Shown: positions 46,740 through 56,312, counted from the stretch's first letter. The stretch is DNA of 64,000 bases from Halorhabdus rudnickae (GCF_900880625.1 NZ_CAAHFB010000004.1:1-64000); one strand, 5' to 3'. The notes: generated from the letters alone by a model not told the origin. Translations and numbers: made by a program.

Positions 46740-47432
46740 ATGGACATGGACGAACAAACCCGAACAGAGGCGAAGCGTCGGGCGGGCGAGAGTGCGGTCG
46801 AAGCCGTCTCCGACGGTGACGTCGTCGGTCTGGGAAGCGGCAGTACGGCCGAACACGCGATCCGGATCCTCGGTGATCGGGTCGATTCCGGGTTGGACAT
46901 CGTCGGCGTCCCGACGTCCTTTCAGGCGCGGGAGGTCGCCATCGAGGTCGGCATCGAGTTGACGACCCTCGACGAGACCGATGGTCACATCGACGTGACG
47001 GTAGACGGCGCCGATCAGTTCGTCGGGGCAGATCTGATCAAGGGCGGTGGAGCCGCTCACGCCCGGGAGAAGATTGTGGCGAGTGCGGCCGACGAGCTCG
47101 TGATCGTTGTCGACGAGACCAAACGTAGCGACGTCCTCAACGAACCGGTCCCCCTGGAAGTGTTGCCCGACGCCCGGGCGACGGCCGCCGCGGCAGTCGA
47201 AGAGCTGGGTGGTGATCCGATCCTTCGGCGAGCCGAACGCAAGAGTGGCCCTGTCGTCACGGACAATGGGAACCTGCTGTTCGACTGTGACTTCGGCGCA
47301 GTCGACGATCCGACGGCGCTGGCTACCGACCTGGCGACGCTGCCCGGCGTCGTCGAACACGGACTGTTCCCCGCATTCGCCGATGTGGTTCACGTCGGTA
47401 CGACCGATGGTGTCGATGTCCTCGACCCGTAG
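46740..47432 (+). CDS. rpiA: Ribose-5-phosphate isomerase A
   Basis: 230 residues. Interconverts ribose and ribulose 5-phosphate. Motifs: VGLGSGSTAEHAIR (phosphate loop), HIDVTVDGADQFVGADLIKG with catalytic D and K, and KGGGAAHAREKIVASAA. ATG 46746 is an alternative start. Together with Rpe, transketolase and transaldolase it completes the non-oxidative pentose phosphate set. Confidence 0.95.
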   Translation: MDMDEQTRTEAKRRAGESAVEAVSDGDVVGLGSGSTAEHAIRILGDRVDSGLDIVGVPTSFQAREVAIEVGIELTTLDETDGHIDVTVDGADQFVGADLIKGGGAAHAREKIVASAADELVIVVDETKRSDVLNEPVPLEVLPDARATAAAAVEELGGDPILRRAERKSGPVVTDNGNLLFDCDFGAVDDPTALATDLATLPGVVEHGLFPAFADVVHVGTTDGVDVLDP

Positions 47433-47573
47433 CGACGACGCTGATCGACACTGACAGTCTCGCCTGATTCTATCCGGCGTGCACTGGGAACCCTTCGAGC
47501 CGGTCTGCCTTCGTTGCCGTCGTCCGGTTCCCCTGTCGTCACGGCTAAGTTCATCCCGTTACTGGCTAGCGAT

Positions 47574-47795
47574 ATGGGAGAGGACGCGACTCTCGGCGAT
47601 TTCGTCGAGAGAGAGGATCGATCCCGGACACAGCGTCGGGAGTCGGGGAAGACCGACGCCGTCGGGGTCGAGCCGGCGCGGACGACCTACGCGTTCGTCC
47701 CGGACGGAGGGACCTGTGAGGCGTGTGGGGAGGCGACTGAACGTCGCTGGCATCAAGACGGGGACCTCGTGTGTCCGGCCTGTAAGAAGTGGTGA
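47574..47795 (+). CDS. Small zinc-finger protein (DUF7573-like)
   Basis: 73 residues from ATG 47574. A charged N-terminus (GDFVEREDRSRTQRRES) is followed by a C-terminal zinc knuckle: CEACG and CPACKKW. Conserved haloarchaeal protein of unknown role. Overlaps the next gene by four bases. Confidence 0.75.
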   Translation: MGEDATLGDFVEREDRSRTQRRESGKTDAVGVEPARTTYAFVPDGGTCEACGEATERRWHQDGDLVCPACKKW

Positions 47796-48001
47796 GCGTG
47801 AACGTGACGTTACAACGGTCCCGACTGGTGTTTGTCGCGATCTTGCTCGGCGGTGTCGTCGGCTTTGGCCTGGCCGATTACGCCCTGGCGAGCGCTGGCT
47901 ATCCGACGGTCGGCGGGGTTGTTTGGGGGGTCGGCTACCTCGCGACAGTGTTCGTCCTGTGGTACGGCTGGGTTCGAGATCTCGAGTTCCGGGGGACGTG
48001 A
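47792..48001 (+). CDS. Small two-helix membrane protein
   Basis: 69 residues from GTG 47792; GTG 47789 or 47798 are also possible. Two hydrophobic helices: LVFVAILLGGVVGFGLADYA and GGVVWGVGYLATVFVLWYGW, then a charged tail DLEFRGT. It overlaps the zinc-finger gene and is probably coupled to it. Family not recognised. Confidence 0.65.
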   Translation: MSVNVTLQRSRLVFVAILLGGVVGFGLADYALASAGYPTVGGVVWGVGYLATVFVLWYGWVRDLEFRGT

Positions 48002-48092
48002 GCGCTCGACGGTTGTCACTTGCCCACCGTGGCGGCGATTCCAGGGGGTAGCGGAAGTTTAATGATCGAGTCAGGGTGATTCTGGGACAGGA

Positions 48093-48383
48093 ATGAACGG
48101 GCTACTCCCCCTGCAGCTGGTGGATAGCGTCCTTCTCAACTACAACGTGGGGGACGCACTGTTGTTGTTGCTCGGACTCTCGGTACTTGCGGCCATCGTG
48201 TTGCGATCCAGGAAGATGTTCTCGACGCAAGCAATCGCGTTCGGTCTCCTGTTGGTGGTGACGCCCACCGCAGCGCTGGAACCGAGCGACGGGAGTCTGC
48301 TCGGGTCGGTTCTGCAGTACAAGTTTTTCGGGCTGGTGCTGCTGCTTGCCGGTCCGGTACTGTACGTGACTTCCAGGCAGTAA
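48093..48383 (+). CDS. Small membrane protein, unknown
   Basis: 96 residues with three predicted helices: GDALLLLLGLSVLAAIVL, AIAFGLLLVVTPTAALEP and FFGLVLLLAGPVLYVTS. It converges on the NAD kinase gene with a 6-bp gap. Codon use is normal for the window. I do not recognise the family. Confidence 0.6.
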   Translation: MNGLLPLQLVDSVLLNYNVGDALLLLLGLSVLAAIVLRSRKMFSTQAIAFGLLLVVTPTAALEPSDGSLLGSVLQYKFFGLVLLLAGPVLYVTSRQ

Positions 48384-48389
48384 CGCCGG

Positions 48390-49265
48390 TTACTCGAGCT
48401 TCCCGAGCGCGGTGAAGAACTCCAGAGTCGGTCCGGCGACTTCTACCGGCTGTTCGGCGCGTTCAATCGTCACTTGTGTCGGGGGCTCGATCTCCTCGGT
48501 CGTCCGGCCGTCGCTGACGACCGAGGCCGTCTCGGCGTCCTCGACGCGGATGGTGATCGTGGTGTCTTCCTCGACGACGAGTGGCGGCATCGGACGCTCG
48601 GCGGCCATCTCCGTGACGACCCAGACTGGGATATCAGGGTGCACGAGTGGGCCGCCCTCACTGAGGTTGTAGGCTGTACTGCCCGTGGGCGTCGCTACCA
48701 GGACGCCGTCGGCGTGCCCGCTCGTGTACAGCGCGTCGTCGACCCGGACGGTGACACCGACGCCGCTGCCGTGGCCGCGCTGGGGGCCCTGCACGACGAC
48801 CTCGTTGAGCGCGGGCTGGAGGCTCCAGCCGTCGCCGCTGGCCTGCAGCCGTGGCAGTTCCCGCGTCGGAGTCGTCCCCTCCTCGCGGATCTCCGTGACG
48901 ACGTCTCGGATCGTCTCGATGGCGTCGTTGGGCGAGACGGCGTTCAAAAAGCCAACTTCGCCAAGGTTGACGCCCATGATCGGCGTCCCGGCGGAGCCGC
49001 GGGCGGCGTGGAGAAACGTGCCGTCGCCGCCGATCGAGACGACGAGATCGCAGTCGCTCATCTCCTCGATGGAGATGCTTTCGGGCGGCTCGAGTTCCGG
49101 TGTGGCGACGCCGCCGTAGGTCTCGTGGCCGTTGTCCGTCAGTGCTCGGGCCGTCACGTCGTCGACGACGATGTCGACACCTTCGCCCCGGAGGTCCATG
49201 CGAACGGCTTCGACCAGCGAGTGGGCTCGTGGATTGTCCTTCTGCCCGACGAGTCCGAGCTTCAT
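48390..49265 (-). CDS. nadK: NAD kinase
   Basis: 291 residues from ATG 49265 (MKLGLVGQKDNPRA). Phosphorylates NAD to NADP. Motifs: VVSIGGDGTFLHAARG with the GGDGT signature, LNEVVVQ and VATPTGSTAYNLSEGGPLV. The frame remains open further upstream on this strand, but that part lies antisense to the KaiC gene and is a shadow. Divergent from the KaiC-like gene. Confidence 0.95.
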   Translation of the reverse strand: MKLGLVGQKDNPRAHSLVEAVRMDLRGEGVDIVVDDVTARALTDNGHETYGGVATPELEPPESISIEEMSDCDLVVSIGGDGTFLHAARGSAGTPIMGVNLGEVGFLNAVSPNDAIETIRDVVTEIREEGTTPTRELPRLQASGDGWSLQPALNEVVVQGPQRGHGSGVGVTVRVDDALYTSGHADGVLVATPTGSTAYNLSEGGPLVHPDIPVWVVTEMAAERPMPPLVVEEDTTITIRVEDAETASVVSDGRTTEEIEPPTQVTIERAEQPVEVAGPTLEFFTALGKLE

Positions 49266-49377
49266 ACCTCGTGGTTGCTCGCCCCCACTCATAAAATCGT
49301 AGCATCTCCGACGACGGACAGAGTTATTGAACTCTGGTGTGAAATACGGATATGGCAACCGGCCGGGGAGGGCGGCC

Positions 49378-50517
49378 ATGAGTGAAGACGAAGCCGACGA
49401 AGACTGGTTCGAGCGGGCGCTTGCCGACGAAGCCGACGAAGAGGTCGACCCGTCCGAACTGACCAACGATGCGGACTGGTTTTCCGAAGGGGAAGACAGC
49501 TCGGCCAGTGAGCGATCCGAAACCGCTGGTGAGGACGAACTCGGTCCGCATGCCGAGGCTACCGATAGTGTCTCGACCACCGGTGAGTCCGATGCCATGG
49601 CTCCCGGAGACGATGAGGCCGCCGACACCACGGGCGCGATGGACGCCGAGACTACCGACGCCGCAGCATCCGTGGGCGCCGGGGGTATCGACGTTGCTGA
49701 CGAGGGAGCGGACGACTCGTTGTTCGAGGAGGACTTCGCTAGTGCGCTTGCATCGGCAGGGGGACCTGAGGGGGGCGAAGACGCCGAAACCGGCGGCTTC
49801 GACGATGAGGACTTCGATTCGGAGATCCCTCGGATCAACCTCGGCATCGAGGGGCTCGACGAGATGATCCAGGGCGGCATCCCCAGTCGCCACCTGATGG
49901 TCGTCATCGGGGCACCGGGGACCGGAAAGACGACCTTCGGACTGCAGTTTCTCAACCACGGCCTCCAGAGCGGGGAGAACGCCGTCTTCGTCACGTTAGA
50001 ACAAAGTCGCGAGAGCATCATCGACACTGCCAACGAACGGGGATGGGAATTCGACCGCTACGAACGTGAGGACCGGCTGGCGATCGTCGACCTCGATCCG
50101 GTCGAGATGGCCAACAGCCTGGAGAACATCCGCGGGGAGTTCCCTGAACTCGTTCGGGAGTTCGGTGCCGACCGGCTGGTGCTCGATTCCGTCTCGCTGC
50201 TGGAGATGATGTACGACGATCAATCTCGTCGTCGGACGGAGGTGTTCGACTTCACCCGATCGCTGAAGGCTGCGGGCGTGACGACGATGGTAACTAGCGA
50301 GGCCAGCGAGGACAATCCCTATGCCTCTAGACACGGCATCATCGAGTACTTGACCGATGCCGTGTTCGTCCTCCAGTATGTCCGTGGGGACACCCAGGAG
50401 ACCCGTCTGGCCGTCGAAATCCAGAAAATCCGCAACGCAAACCACTCTCGCCAGACCAAACCCTACGCCATTACTCTCGACGGCATCGACGTCTACCAAC
50501 AAGCGAGCATCTTCTGA
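49378..50517 (+). CDS. KaiC-like RecA-fold ATPase with acidic N-terminal tail
   Basis: 379 residues from ATG 49378. The first 150 or so residues are acidic, low complexity and probably disordered. Then one KaiC/RecA domain: INLGIEGLDEMIQGGIP, Walker A VIGAPGTGKTTFG, Walker B ADRLVLDSVSLLEMM and the sensor-like VTTMVTSEASEDNPYAS. Single-domain KaiC proteins in haloarchaea are thought to act in signalling; nothing in the neighbourhood names a target. Stop is followed by the palindromic unit. Confidence 0.85.
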   Translation: MSEDEADEDWFERALADEADEEVDPSELTNDADWFSEGEDSSASERSETAGEDELGPHAEATDSVSTTGESDAMAPGDDEAADTTGAMDAETTDAAASVGAGGIDVADEGADDSLFEEDFASALASAGGPEGGEDAETGGFDDEDFDSEIPRINLGIEGLDEMIQGGIPSRHLMVVIGAPGTGKTTFGLQFLNHGLQSGENAVFVTLEQSRESIIDTANERGWEFDRYEREDRLAIVDLDPVEMANSLENIRGEFPELVREFGADRLVLDSVSLLEMMYDDQSRRRTEVFDFTRSLKAAGVTTMVTSEASEDNPYASRHGIIEYLTDAVFVLQYVRGDTQETRLAVEIQKIRNANHSRQTKPYAITLDGIDVYQQASIF

Positions 50518-50830
50518 GACCACTTTTTACTCCTCGGGTTCGATCGCTCCATTTGTCGCGATCGAACCGCGTGGCGGTCGGGGCGGTTTCACTGTCCCGA
50601 TCGGAGACGGCGGACGCCGTCTCCTCCGCCACGTCATCCGGTTGCGGGCCGTCGGCCCGCAACCCGCTCGTCGCAAAAATTGGTCCACACGAACACAGTG
50701 AGTGTGGGCTCGGGAGAGCTCGCTCTCCCGGTGGGAAAAACTACCTGCGCACTCGTGACACTCGTGCGCAGCGAACGTCTCGCTCCGCTCGACGATGCAA
50801 GATGTGTAAGCGACTACTGGCGCACTAAAG
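50518..50830. repeat. Palindrome-rich intergenic unit after the KaiC gene (copy 2 of 2)
   Basis: Starts GAGACCACTTTTTACT at the stop codon (50516-50531), as at 12741. Perfect stems: 50537-50568 (11 bp), 50603-50624 (10 bp), 50641-50663 (10 bp), 50711-50730 (9 bp) and 50745-50771 (8 bp). Between them CGCAAAAATTGGTCCA (50672-50687) matches the spacer box of copy 1. The stem sequences differ from copy 1, so pairing is kept while sequence is not. Ends before the deoC stop. Confidence 0.7.
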
Positions 50831-50835
50831 GCGGA

Positions 50836-51477
50836 TTACTCTTCGTGCTGGTCCAGATACTCCTGTGCGATCACGTCGCCGCTTGAGGCACCGATGCGGG
50901 CCGCGCCGGCCTCGAACATCGCCTCGGCGTCCGCCCAGGAACCGACCCCGCCACTTGCTTTTACGGGTGCGTACTCGCTCATGAGTTCGACGTCAGGGAC
51001 AGTCGCGCCACCGCCGCCGAAGCCGGTTGCCGTCTTGACGAAATCCGCACCGGCGTCGGCGACTAGCTGGCTGGCACGGTGCTTTTCCTCCTCGTTCAAA
51101 AGCGGCGTCTCGATGATCACCTTCACCGGCTTGGTCGTCGCTGCCACCACTGCTTCGATGTCCTCGCGGACGGCGTCGTCTTCCTCCGCCTTGAGCTGAC
51201 CGACATTCATGACCATATCGAGTTCGTCCGCGCCGGCATCGACCGCGTCGACCGCCTCTTGGGCCTTGGCCTCGGGAGTGTTGTTCCCGTGGGGGAAGCC
51301 GATGACGGTCGCCACTTTGACATCCGGGGCGTACTCGTCGGCCATTTCGAGGTAGCAGGGTGGAATGCACGCTCGCAACCCGTATTCGCTCGCCTCGTCT
51401 AGCAGCGTCCGTACGTCCGCGGGTGTCGTTTCCGGACCGAGCACGGTGTGTTCGATTCGAGAGAGTACGTCGTCCAT
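50836..51477 (-). CDS. deoC: Deoxyribose-phosphate aldolase
   Basis: 213 residues. Splits deoxyribose 5-phosphate into glyceraldehyde 3-phosphate and acetaldehyde. Schiff-base K in [35 protein letters not shown] and [15 protein letters not shown] are diagnostic. It recovers carbon from deoxynucleosides and leads the nucleoside cluster. TATA box about 28 bp upstream. Confidence 0.95.
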   Translation of the reverse strand: MDDVLSRIEHTVLGPETTPADVRTLLDEASEYGLRACIPPCYLEMADEYAPDVKVATVIGFPHGNNTPEAKAQEAVDAVDAGADELDMVMNVGQLKAEEDDAVREDIEAVVAATTKPVKVIIETPLLNEEEKHRASQLVADAGADFVKTATGFGGGGATVPDVELMSEYAPVKASGGVGSWADAEAMFEAGAARIGASSGDVIAQEYLDQHEE

Positions 51478-51501
51478 ACGCTTCCATTAAGTACTGCTTG
51501 G

Positions 51502-51510
51502 CATATAAAA
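51502..51510 (-). promoter_or_regulatory. TATA box of deoC
   Basis: On the minus strand TTTTATATG lies about 28 bp before ATG 51477, predicting a leaderless transcript. Confidence 0.55.
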
Positions 51511-51537
51511 GACGGGTTCATCCGTCGGAGGAGACGC

Positions 51538-52482
51538 TCAGTCCTCGAGCCAGGGGTCTTTCGTCGAGCCGCCGTAGAGTTCCCGCATGAGTGTCACCAC
51601 GCTCTCGGGTGGGTACTGGCCGCGTTCGGTGACGATCGCATCGACATAGCGCGCGGGCGTCACATCGAAGGCAGGGTTCTCGACGCGAACGTTGCCGATC
51701 TGTTCACGTGTTGGGGTGTCGACGACCTCCCGCTCTGCGCGCATCTCGATGTCGACGTTGTGGCCCGTCAGCGAGTCCGGGTGGAGCCGGAGCGTCTGGG
51801 CGGCGACGGTCACGGGAACCCCGCGCTCGCGAGCGATGACCGCCAGGTCGCTCGTTCCGATCCGATTCACGACCGACCCGTCCGCGGCGATGCTGTCGGC
51901 ACCGACGATGACGTGATCCGCATCGTCCAGATACCGACGTGCCGCGTTGTCGACGATCAGTGTGACTGTGACGCCCCACTCCTGAAGTTGCTGGGCGGCG
52001 ATGTGGCCCTGTTTTCTGGGACGTGTTTCCTTGACGATCGCGTCGATCTCCTTGCCGTCTGCCAGCGCGTGCTCGACCGTCGAGAGGGCGTCTGCGGAGT
52101 GAGAGTGGACCATGACCGTGTCGCCGTCCCGGAGTCGTCGGGACCCGATTTGTCCGAGTTCCTCGCGTGCGTTCTCGATGTTCTCCTGGAAGCTCCGAGC
52201 CGCGGCCTTCGTCGATTCCTGCAACTCCGCGACGGTTTCTCCTTCGATGCGCTGGAAGACGTATCTGAGCGCGTTCAAGAGGCTGTCGTCGTCGGGGCGA
52301 GCGTCGTGTAGGATCCGGGCTGTCTCCCGCATCGTCGCCCGGAAGTCCTCGGGCGTGTCCGCTTGTGCGTCCGCTGCCTGGGCCTGCAGGGCCTGGACCG
52401 TCTCGCGGGCGATCGTCGCGGCCCCACGAATGTCTCGGTTTTCGATCTGCGTCGACACCGAGCGAACTCGCTGGTGGGTCAT
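51538..52482 (-). CDS. Ribose-1,5-bisphosphate isomerase
   Basis: 314 residues, eIF2B-alpha-like fold. It turns ribose 1,5-bisphosphate into ribulose 1,5-bisphosphate in archaeal nucleoside breakdown. Signatures: VMVHSHSADALSTVEHAL with active-site Ser/His, ETRPRKQGHIAAQQL with the RP(R)xQG motif, and VIVGADSIAADGSVVNRIGT with catalytic D. Haloarchaea are reported to use the product in a non-carboxylating pentose bisphosphate route, consistent with its phosphorylase neighbours. RuBisCO is not seen here. Confidence 0.92.
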   Translation of the reverse strand: MTHQRVRSVSTQIENRDIRGAATIARETVQALQAQAADAQADTPEDFRATMRETARILHDARPDDDSLLNALRYVFQRIEGETVAELQESTKAAARSFQENIENAREELGQIGSRRLRDGDTVMVHSHSADALSTVEHALADGKEIDAIVKETRPRKQGHIAAQQLQEWGVTVTLIVDNAARRYLDDADHVIVGADSIAADGSVVNRIGTSDLAVIARERGVPVTVAAQTLRLHPDSLTGHNVDIEMRAEREVVDTPTREQIGNVRVENPAFDVTPARYVDAIVTERGQYPPESVVTLMRELYGGSTKDPWLED

Positions 52483-52592
52483 TACGCGGGACCACTCTCG
52501 CTACCACCAAGAATCCGCCGCCTTCGACGCGCGTGTTGTCCCGGGGCCACGGGTCATCAACGGCTATATGACTGGCGACGGTACCTCACAGT

Positions 52593-53456
52593 ATGCCGAT
52601 TGGGTTCATCGGCGGAAGCGGCATTTACGACGCCCTTCCGCTGGAGAATACGCGGACAGTCGAGATCGAGACTCCCTTTGGCGATCCGAGCGCGCCGATC
52701 ACGCTCGGGACGCTTGCCGGTACGGGCCGGGAACTCGCGTTCGTCCCGCGACACGGTACTAACCACGAATACTCACCGACAGAGGTTCCCTATCGGGCGA
52801 ACATCTACGCTCTGAAGGACCTCGGGGTTACCCACGTCATCGCGACGAATGCGGTCGGGAGCCTCTCGCCGGACATCCCGCCCCGGAGCATCGTGGTCCC
52901 GGACCAGATTTTCGACCGGACCCGCCAGCGGGAGTACTCTTTTTTCGGCGACGGAATCGTCGTCCATCAGGGATTCGCCGATCCGTTCTGTCCGGAGTTG
53001 CAGAGACATCTCGCGGACGCCGTCGACGAGGCGACCGACGAGACCGCCCGCAGGGGCGGAACGTACGTCTGCATCGAGGGTCCCCAATACTCGACTCGTG
53101 CCGAGAGCGAATTCTATCGGGCACAGGGGTGGGACGTCGTCGGGATGACAGCGATTCCTGAAGCCAAACTTGCCCGCGAGGCCGAGCTTAGCTACGCGAC
53201 GATCACTGGGGTGACCGACTGGGACGTCTGGAAGGACGATGCAGAGGTAACGCTCGAAGAAGTCCTCGCGAACGCGGCGAAAAATGAGTCAGTTCTCAAA
53301 GAGGCCGTCCAACGCGCTGTCGAGACCTTCCCGGAGGACCACACGTGTGCGTGTCACAGCGCACTAGAGGGGACCGTCAACACCGAGCCCGAGGCTATTC
53401 CGGCGGAGACGTACCGTCGCGTCGAACCGCTCGTCGGTGAGTACGTCGACCGTTGA
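52593..53456 (+). CDS. Purine nucleoside phosphorylase / MTA phosphorylase family
   Basis: 287 residues. Splits 6-oxopurine nucleosides or methylthioadenosine with phosphate. Motifs: MPIGFIGGSGIYDAL, FVPRHGTNHEYSPTEVPYRA, IATNAVGSLSPDI, YVCIEGPQYSTRAESEF and GMTAIPEAKLAREAELSYA. The substrate cannot be fixed by eye. Neighbours argue for guanosine or inosine breakdown giving ribose 1-phosphate, the precursor for the adjacent R15P isomerase route. Confidence 0.88.
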   Translation: MPIGFIGGSGIYDALPLENTRTVEIETPFGDPSAPITLGTLAGTGRELAFVPRHGTNHEYSPTEVPYRANIYALKDLGVTHVIATNAVGSLSPDIPPRSIVVPDQIFDRTRQREYSFFGDGIVVHQGFADPFCPELQRHLADAVDEATDETARRGGTYVCIEGPQYSTRAESEFYRAQGWDVVGMTAIPEAKLAREAELSYATITGVTDWDVWKDDAEVTLEEVLANAAKNESVLKEAVQRAVETFPEDHTCACHSALEGTVNTEPEAIPAETYRRVEPLVGEYVDR

Positions 53457-53559
53457 CCGATCGGGCCGTCCCGGAGAGGGTCCGATCGCGACTGATCGAA
53501 ACGCGGCAACCGCCGCGATCAGACATAAACTTTTGTCGATCGACCCAGAACGGGCCACT

Positions 53560-54285
53560 ATGCTGAAACAGTCCCACTTGCAGATCGAGATGGACCAGCT
53601 GGCTGATATTGTCCTGTCGCCGGGTGATCCCGACCGGGTCGATCGGATCGCCTCCTATTGCCGAGACGTCGAGACGGTCGCGAGAAACAGAGAATTCAAG
53701 GTCGTCAACGGGACCTACGAGGGGCAGAATCTAACGATCGTCTCGACAGGTATCGGCTCACCGTCGGCCGCCATCGCGATCGAGGAACTGGCCAACGTCG
53801 GCGTCGAGACCCTCATCCGCGTCGGAACGACTGGGGGACTCCAACAGGGGATCGAGATCGGCGACATGGTGGTTGCGACTGCCGCCGCGAAAAACGAGGG
53901 GACGAGCGACCGCTACGAGTCCCCGGAGTATCCCGCCGTCGCCGACTACGACGTCCTCACGTCCCTCGTCGAGACGGCCGAGGCCAACGACGAAAACGTT
54001 CACGTCGGTCCGATCGCCACCGACGACGCCTTTTACAACGAACCCGAGGAAATCGTTGCCGACTGGGAAGAGGCAGGCATTCTCGCCGTCGAGATGGAGG
54101 CTTCGGCGCTGTTTACCCTCGCCCGCCGTCGAGGCATGCGGGCGGGTGCGATCTGCACAGTCGACGGCAACCTCGTCGAGGGGACCCAGAAAGGGGCGAC
54201 CGACGAACGCGAACTCCCCGACAAGGCCAAAAACAACGTCGGTCGAGCGATCGAAATCGCGCTCGACACCGCGACACAGCTCTAA
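53560..54285 (+). CDS. udp: Uridine phosphorylase-type nucleoside phosphorylase
   Basis: 241 residues from ATG 53560. Motifs: ADIVLSPGDPDRVDRIA, VSTGIGSPSAAIAIEEL, LIRVGTTGGLQ and the glutamates in LAVEMEASALFTLARRRG. It cleaves uridine to uracil and ribose 1-phosphate. The cytidine deaminase nearby would supply uridine. TATA-like CATAAAC lies about 33 bp before the start. Confidence 0.9.
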   Translation: MLKQSHLQIEMDQLADIVLSPGDPDRVDRIASYCRDVETVARNREFKVVNGTYEGQNLTIVSTGIGSPSAAIAIEELANVGVETLIRVGTTGGLQQGIEIGDMVVATAAAKNEGTSDRYESPEYPAVADYDVLTSLVETAEANDENVHVGPIATDDAFYNEPEEIVADWEEAGILAVEMEASALFTLARRRGMRAGAICTVDGNLVEGTQKGATDERELPDKAKNNVGRAIEIALDTATQL

Positions 54286-54367
54286 ACCTACTCTCCATTT
54301 ATAATGCGTCTTTCCTTATAATGGATCGCAGTACTTATCAGTGGAATCCGACTAAAATCGCGTGTCT

Positions 54368-54532
54368 ATGATTGAACTGCCACGCGACAGTCGCGGGGAA
54401 CGGTTCCGCGCTGTGTCGCCGGACGACGCCGGATTGGCCGGGCGTCGCCGGATCGACTCGCCGAACGCCCTCGTCCGGACTACCGGACTGCGTTCGAATC
54501 GTACGCGCACGGAACGTGGGGTGGCCCAATGA
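54368..54532 (+). CDS. Small 54-residue protein coupled to XapX
   Basis: A short frame from ATG 54368 (MIELPRDSRGERFRAVSPDD) to TGA 54532, overlapping the XapX start as ATGA. The product is basic and polar with no helix or cysteine pattern. The tight overlap and typical codon use support a real gene. Family not recognised. Confidence 0.5.
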   Translation: MIELPRDSRGERFRAVSPDDAGLAGRRRIDSPNALVRTTGLRSNRTRTERGVAQ

Positions 54533-54723
54533 ACGCGACTCTGGTCGCGCTCGCGACGCTGACTGGTCTGTTGACCGGTATCGTCTTCGGCTTCTTTGAA
54601 GTGCCGATCCCGGCACCACCCAGTCTCGCCGGTGTGATGGGTATCGTTGGCATCTTCCTGGGGTACCGGTTGATGGGATTCCTCGATTACGGGTTCGATT
54701 TGGTGGACGCTCTCGGTCTGTGA
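54529..54723 (+). CDS. XapX-domain small membrane protein
   Basis: 64 residues with two helices: ATLVALATLTGLLTGIVFGF and LAGVMGIVGIFLGYRLMGF, separated by VPIPAPPS. The PxPxP turn and the GIxGxxLGY stretch are the XapX (DUF1427) pattern. XapX proteins often lie near purine nucleoside genes, which fits here. Role unknown. Confidence 0.8.
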   Translation: MNATLVALATLTGLLTGIVFGFFEVPIPAPPSLAGVMGIVGIFLGYRLMGFLDYGFDLVDALGL

Positions 54724-54831
54724 TCGGCCCGATTTGCGGCGGGCGAGCGTACTGATTCTGCGATGAAAGATGCGGTTTTTTACGTCGAGTTCCACAGTAC
54801 CGGGGCCTTCAGTGATGGCCGCGGCGTCGGG

Positions 54832-56283
54832 TCACTCGCCGTCAAGTTCGGCGACGAGATCGGCAAGCCGTTCGATCGACTGTCGCTGGGCGTCGGTGCG
54901 CTCGCTTATCGACTGGCTGGCTTCGCTTGCCTCTTTGGCACGATCGCGAACGGTTTCGAGGGTCGTCGTCACTTCCTCTATCGCGGCCGCCTGATCGTCG
55001 TTCGCTTCGGCGATCTCGGCGATCCCCGTCGTGACCTCCTCGATCTCTGTTTCGATGTCTTCGAAAGCGTCACGCGCCCGTTCGACTTCCTCGGAGGTCG
55101 CCTCGATCTCCGTCGTGGCGCGTTCGATGGCGGCGGCCGTTTGATCGGTCTGGGTTTCGACGGTCTCTACCTGGGTGGCGATCTGTTCGGCGTGTTCGCC
55201 TGTTTCCTCGGCCAGCCCTTTGACCTCCTCGGCGACGACCTCGAATCCCTCGCCGGCCTCGCCAGCGCGGGCGGCCTCGATGGAGGCGTTCAGCGCCAAC
55301 ATGTTCGTCTGGTCGGCGACGTCCTGGATCACCTCGACGATCGTCTCGATCTCTCCTGTGCGATCTTCGAGTGCCTGGACTGTCTCGACGAGTTCGTCGC
55401 CGGTCTCGGCCAGCTCTGTCGCGCTTTCTCGGGCGCGTCTCCCGGACTCGATCCCGTCTTCGGCCGTCTGTAGGCTCCGTTCGGCGGCGGTCGCGATCTG
55501 GTCTGAGTTGGCCGCGACTTCTTCCATCCGGGCGCTGAAGTTCTCGAGTTCGGTCACCGCCTGACCGAGATCACGGGCCTGATCCTCGACGAGGTCGGTA
55601 ATGTGGCCCGCTTCGGTGGCGGTTTCGGTCGCCGACTCAGTCAACTCCGTCGCCTGCGTGTCGACCTGTTCGACGACCCGTTCGAGTCGTGTCGCCGTCT
55701 CGTTGACCTGCTCGAGGATGTCGAGTAGGTGTGCCGGGACGTGCTCTGTCTCTTCGAAGGACGCCCGCGCGTCCAGCGAACCTTCGCTCACGGCCGACAG
55801 GGTTTCGATGACTTCCTCGACGAGCGCTTCTGTGTGTTCCTGGCGTCGCCGTTGATCGGTTTCGTCCCGGCATATTTGCACGACAGCAGAGAGATCACCG
55901 TCCGCAAAGATCGGCATCGCGTTGAACCGGACGTATCGCCGCTGTCCGGCGTCGTTCTCCAGCCAGAGCTTCGACTCATAAACTGGCGTTTCCGTGTACG
56001 GCGAGGAGACGCGCGTGACCCGGTCGTTGTGGTCGGCCTCGTGAGGATCGTCGACGACCTTGTTCGCCAGCGTCTTGATTCGGTTGCCGTCGTCGTCGCG
56101 GCCGAAGTACTCGTCGGTACCCAACATCTCTTCGCGACTCAATCCGAGCAACGGCTCGAGACCGTCACTCCAGTGAATCACCGTCTGATCGTCGTCGAGT
56201 ACGTACGCCGGGATCGGGAGTGCGTCCAGCACCGATCGGACGTCCACCTCGCTGGACATCTCACCGGAAACGTCGTCTTCCAT
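54832..56283 (-). CDS. Soluble PAS-domain methyl-accepting transducer
   Basis: 483 residues without membrane helices. A PAS domain at about 15-145 ([37 protein letters not shown]) is followed by a HAMP-like linker and the signalling domain, tip [19 protein letters not shown]. It signals to CheA from the cytoplasm. PAS ligand unknown. It is divergent from cdd with a shared promoter gap, which invites a link to nucleoside sensing, unproven. Confidence 0.88.
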   Translation of the reverse strand: MEDDVSGEMSSEVDVRSVLDALPIPAYVLDDDQTVIHWSDGLEPLLGLSREEMLGTDEYFGRDDDGNRIKTLANKVVDDPHEADHNDRVTRVSSPYTETPVYESKLWLENDAGQRRYVRFNAMPIFADGDLSAVVQICRDETDQRRRQEHTEALVEEVIETLSAVSEGSLDARASFEETEHVPAHLLDILEQVNETATRLERVVEQVDTQATELTESATETATEAGHITDLVEDQARDLGQAVTELENFSARMEEVAANSDQIATAAERSLQTAEDGIESGRRARESATELAETGDELVETVQALEDRTGEIETIVEVIQDVADQTNMLALNASIEAARAGEAGEGFEVVAEEVKGLAEETGEHAEQIATQVETVETQTDQTAAAIERATTEIEATSEEVERARDAFEDIETEIEEVTTGIAEIAEANDDQAAAIEEVTTTLETVRDRAKEASEASQSISERTDAQRQSIERLADLVAELDGE

Positions 56284-56312
56284 GGTCGAACTTCACACGC
56301 TGGGACGGATAA

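Noticed and set aside
49266-50033. Long N-terminal extension of NAD kinase
   Set aside because: It lies antisense to the KaiC gene, is Ser-rich, and ATG 49265 gives the standard NadK start.
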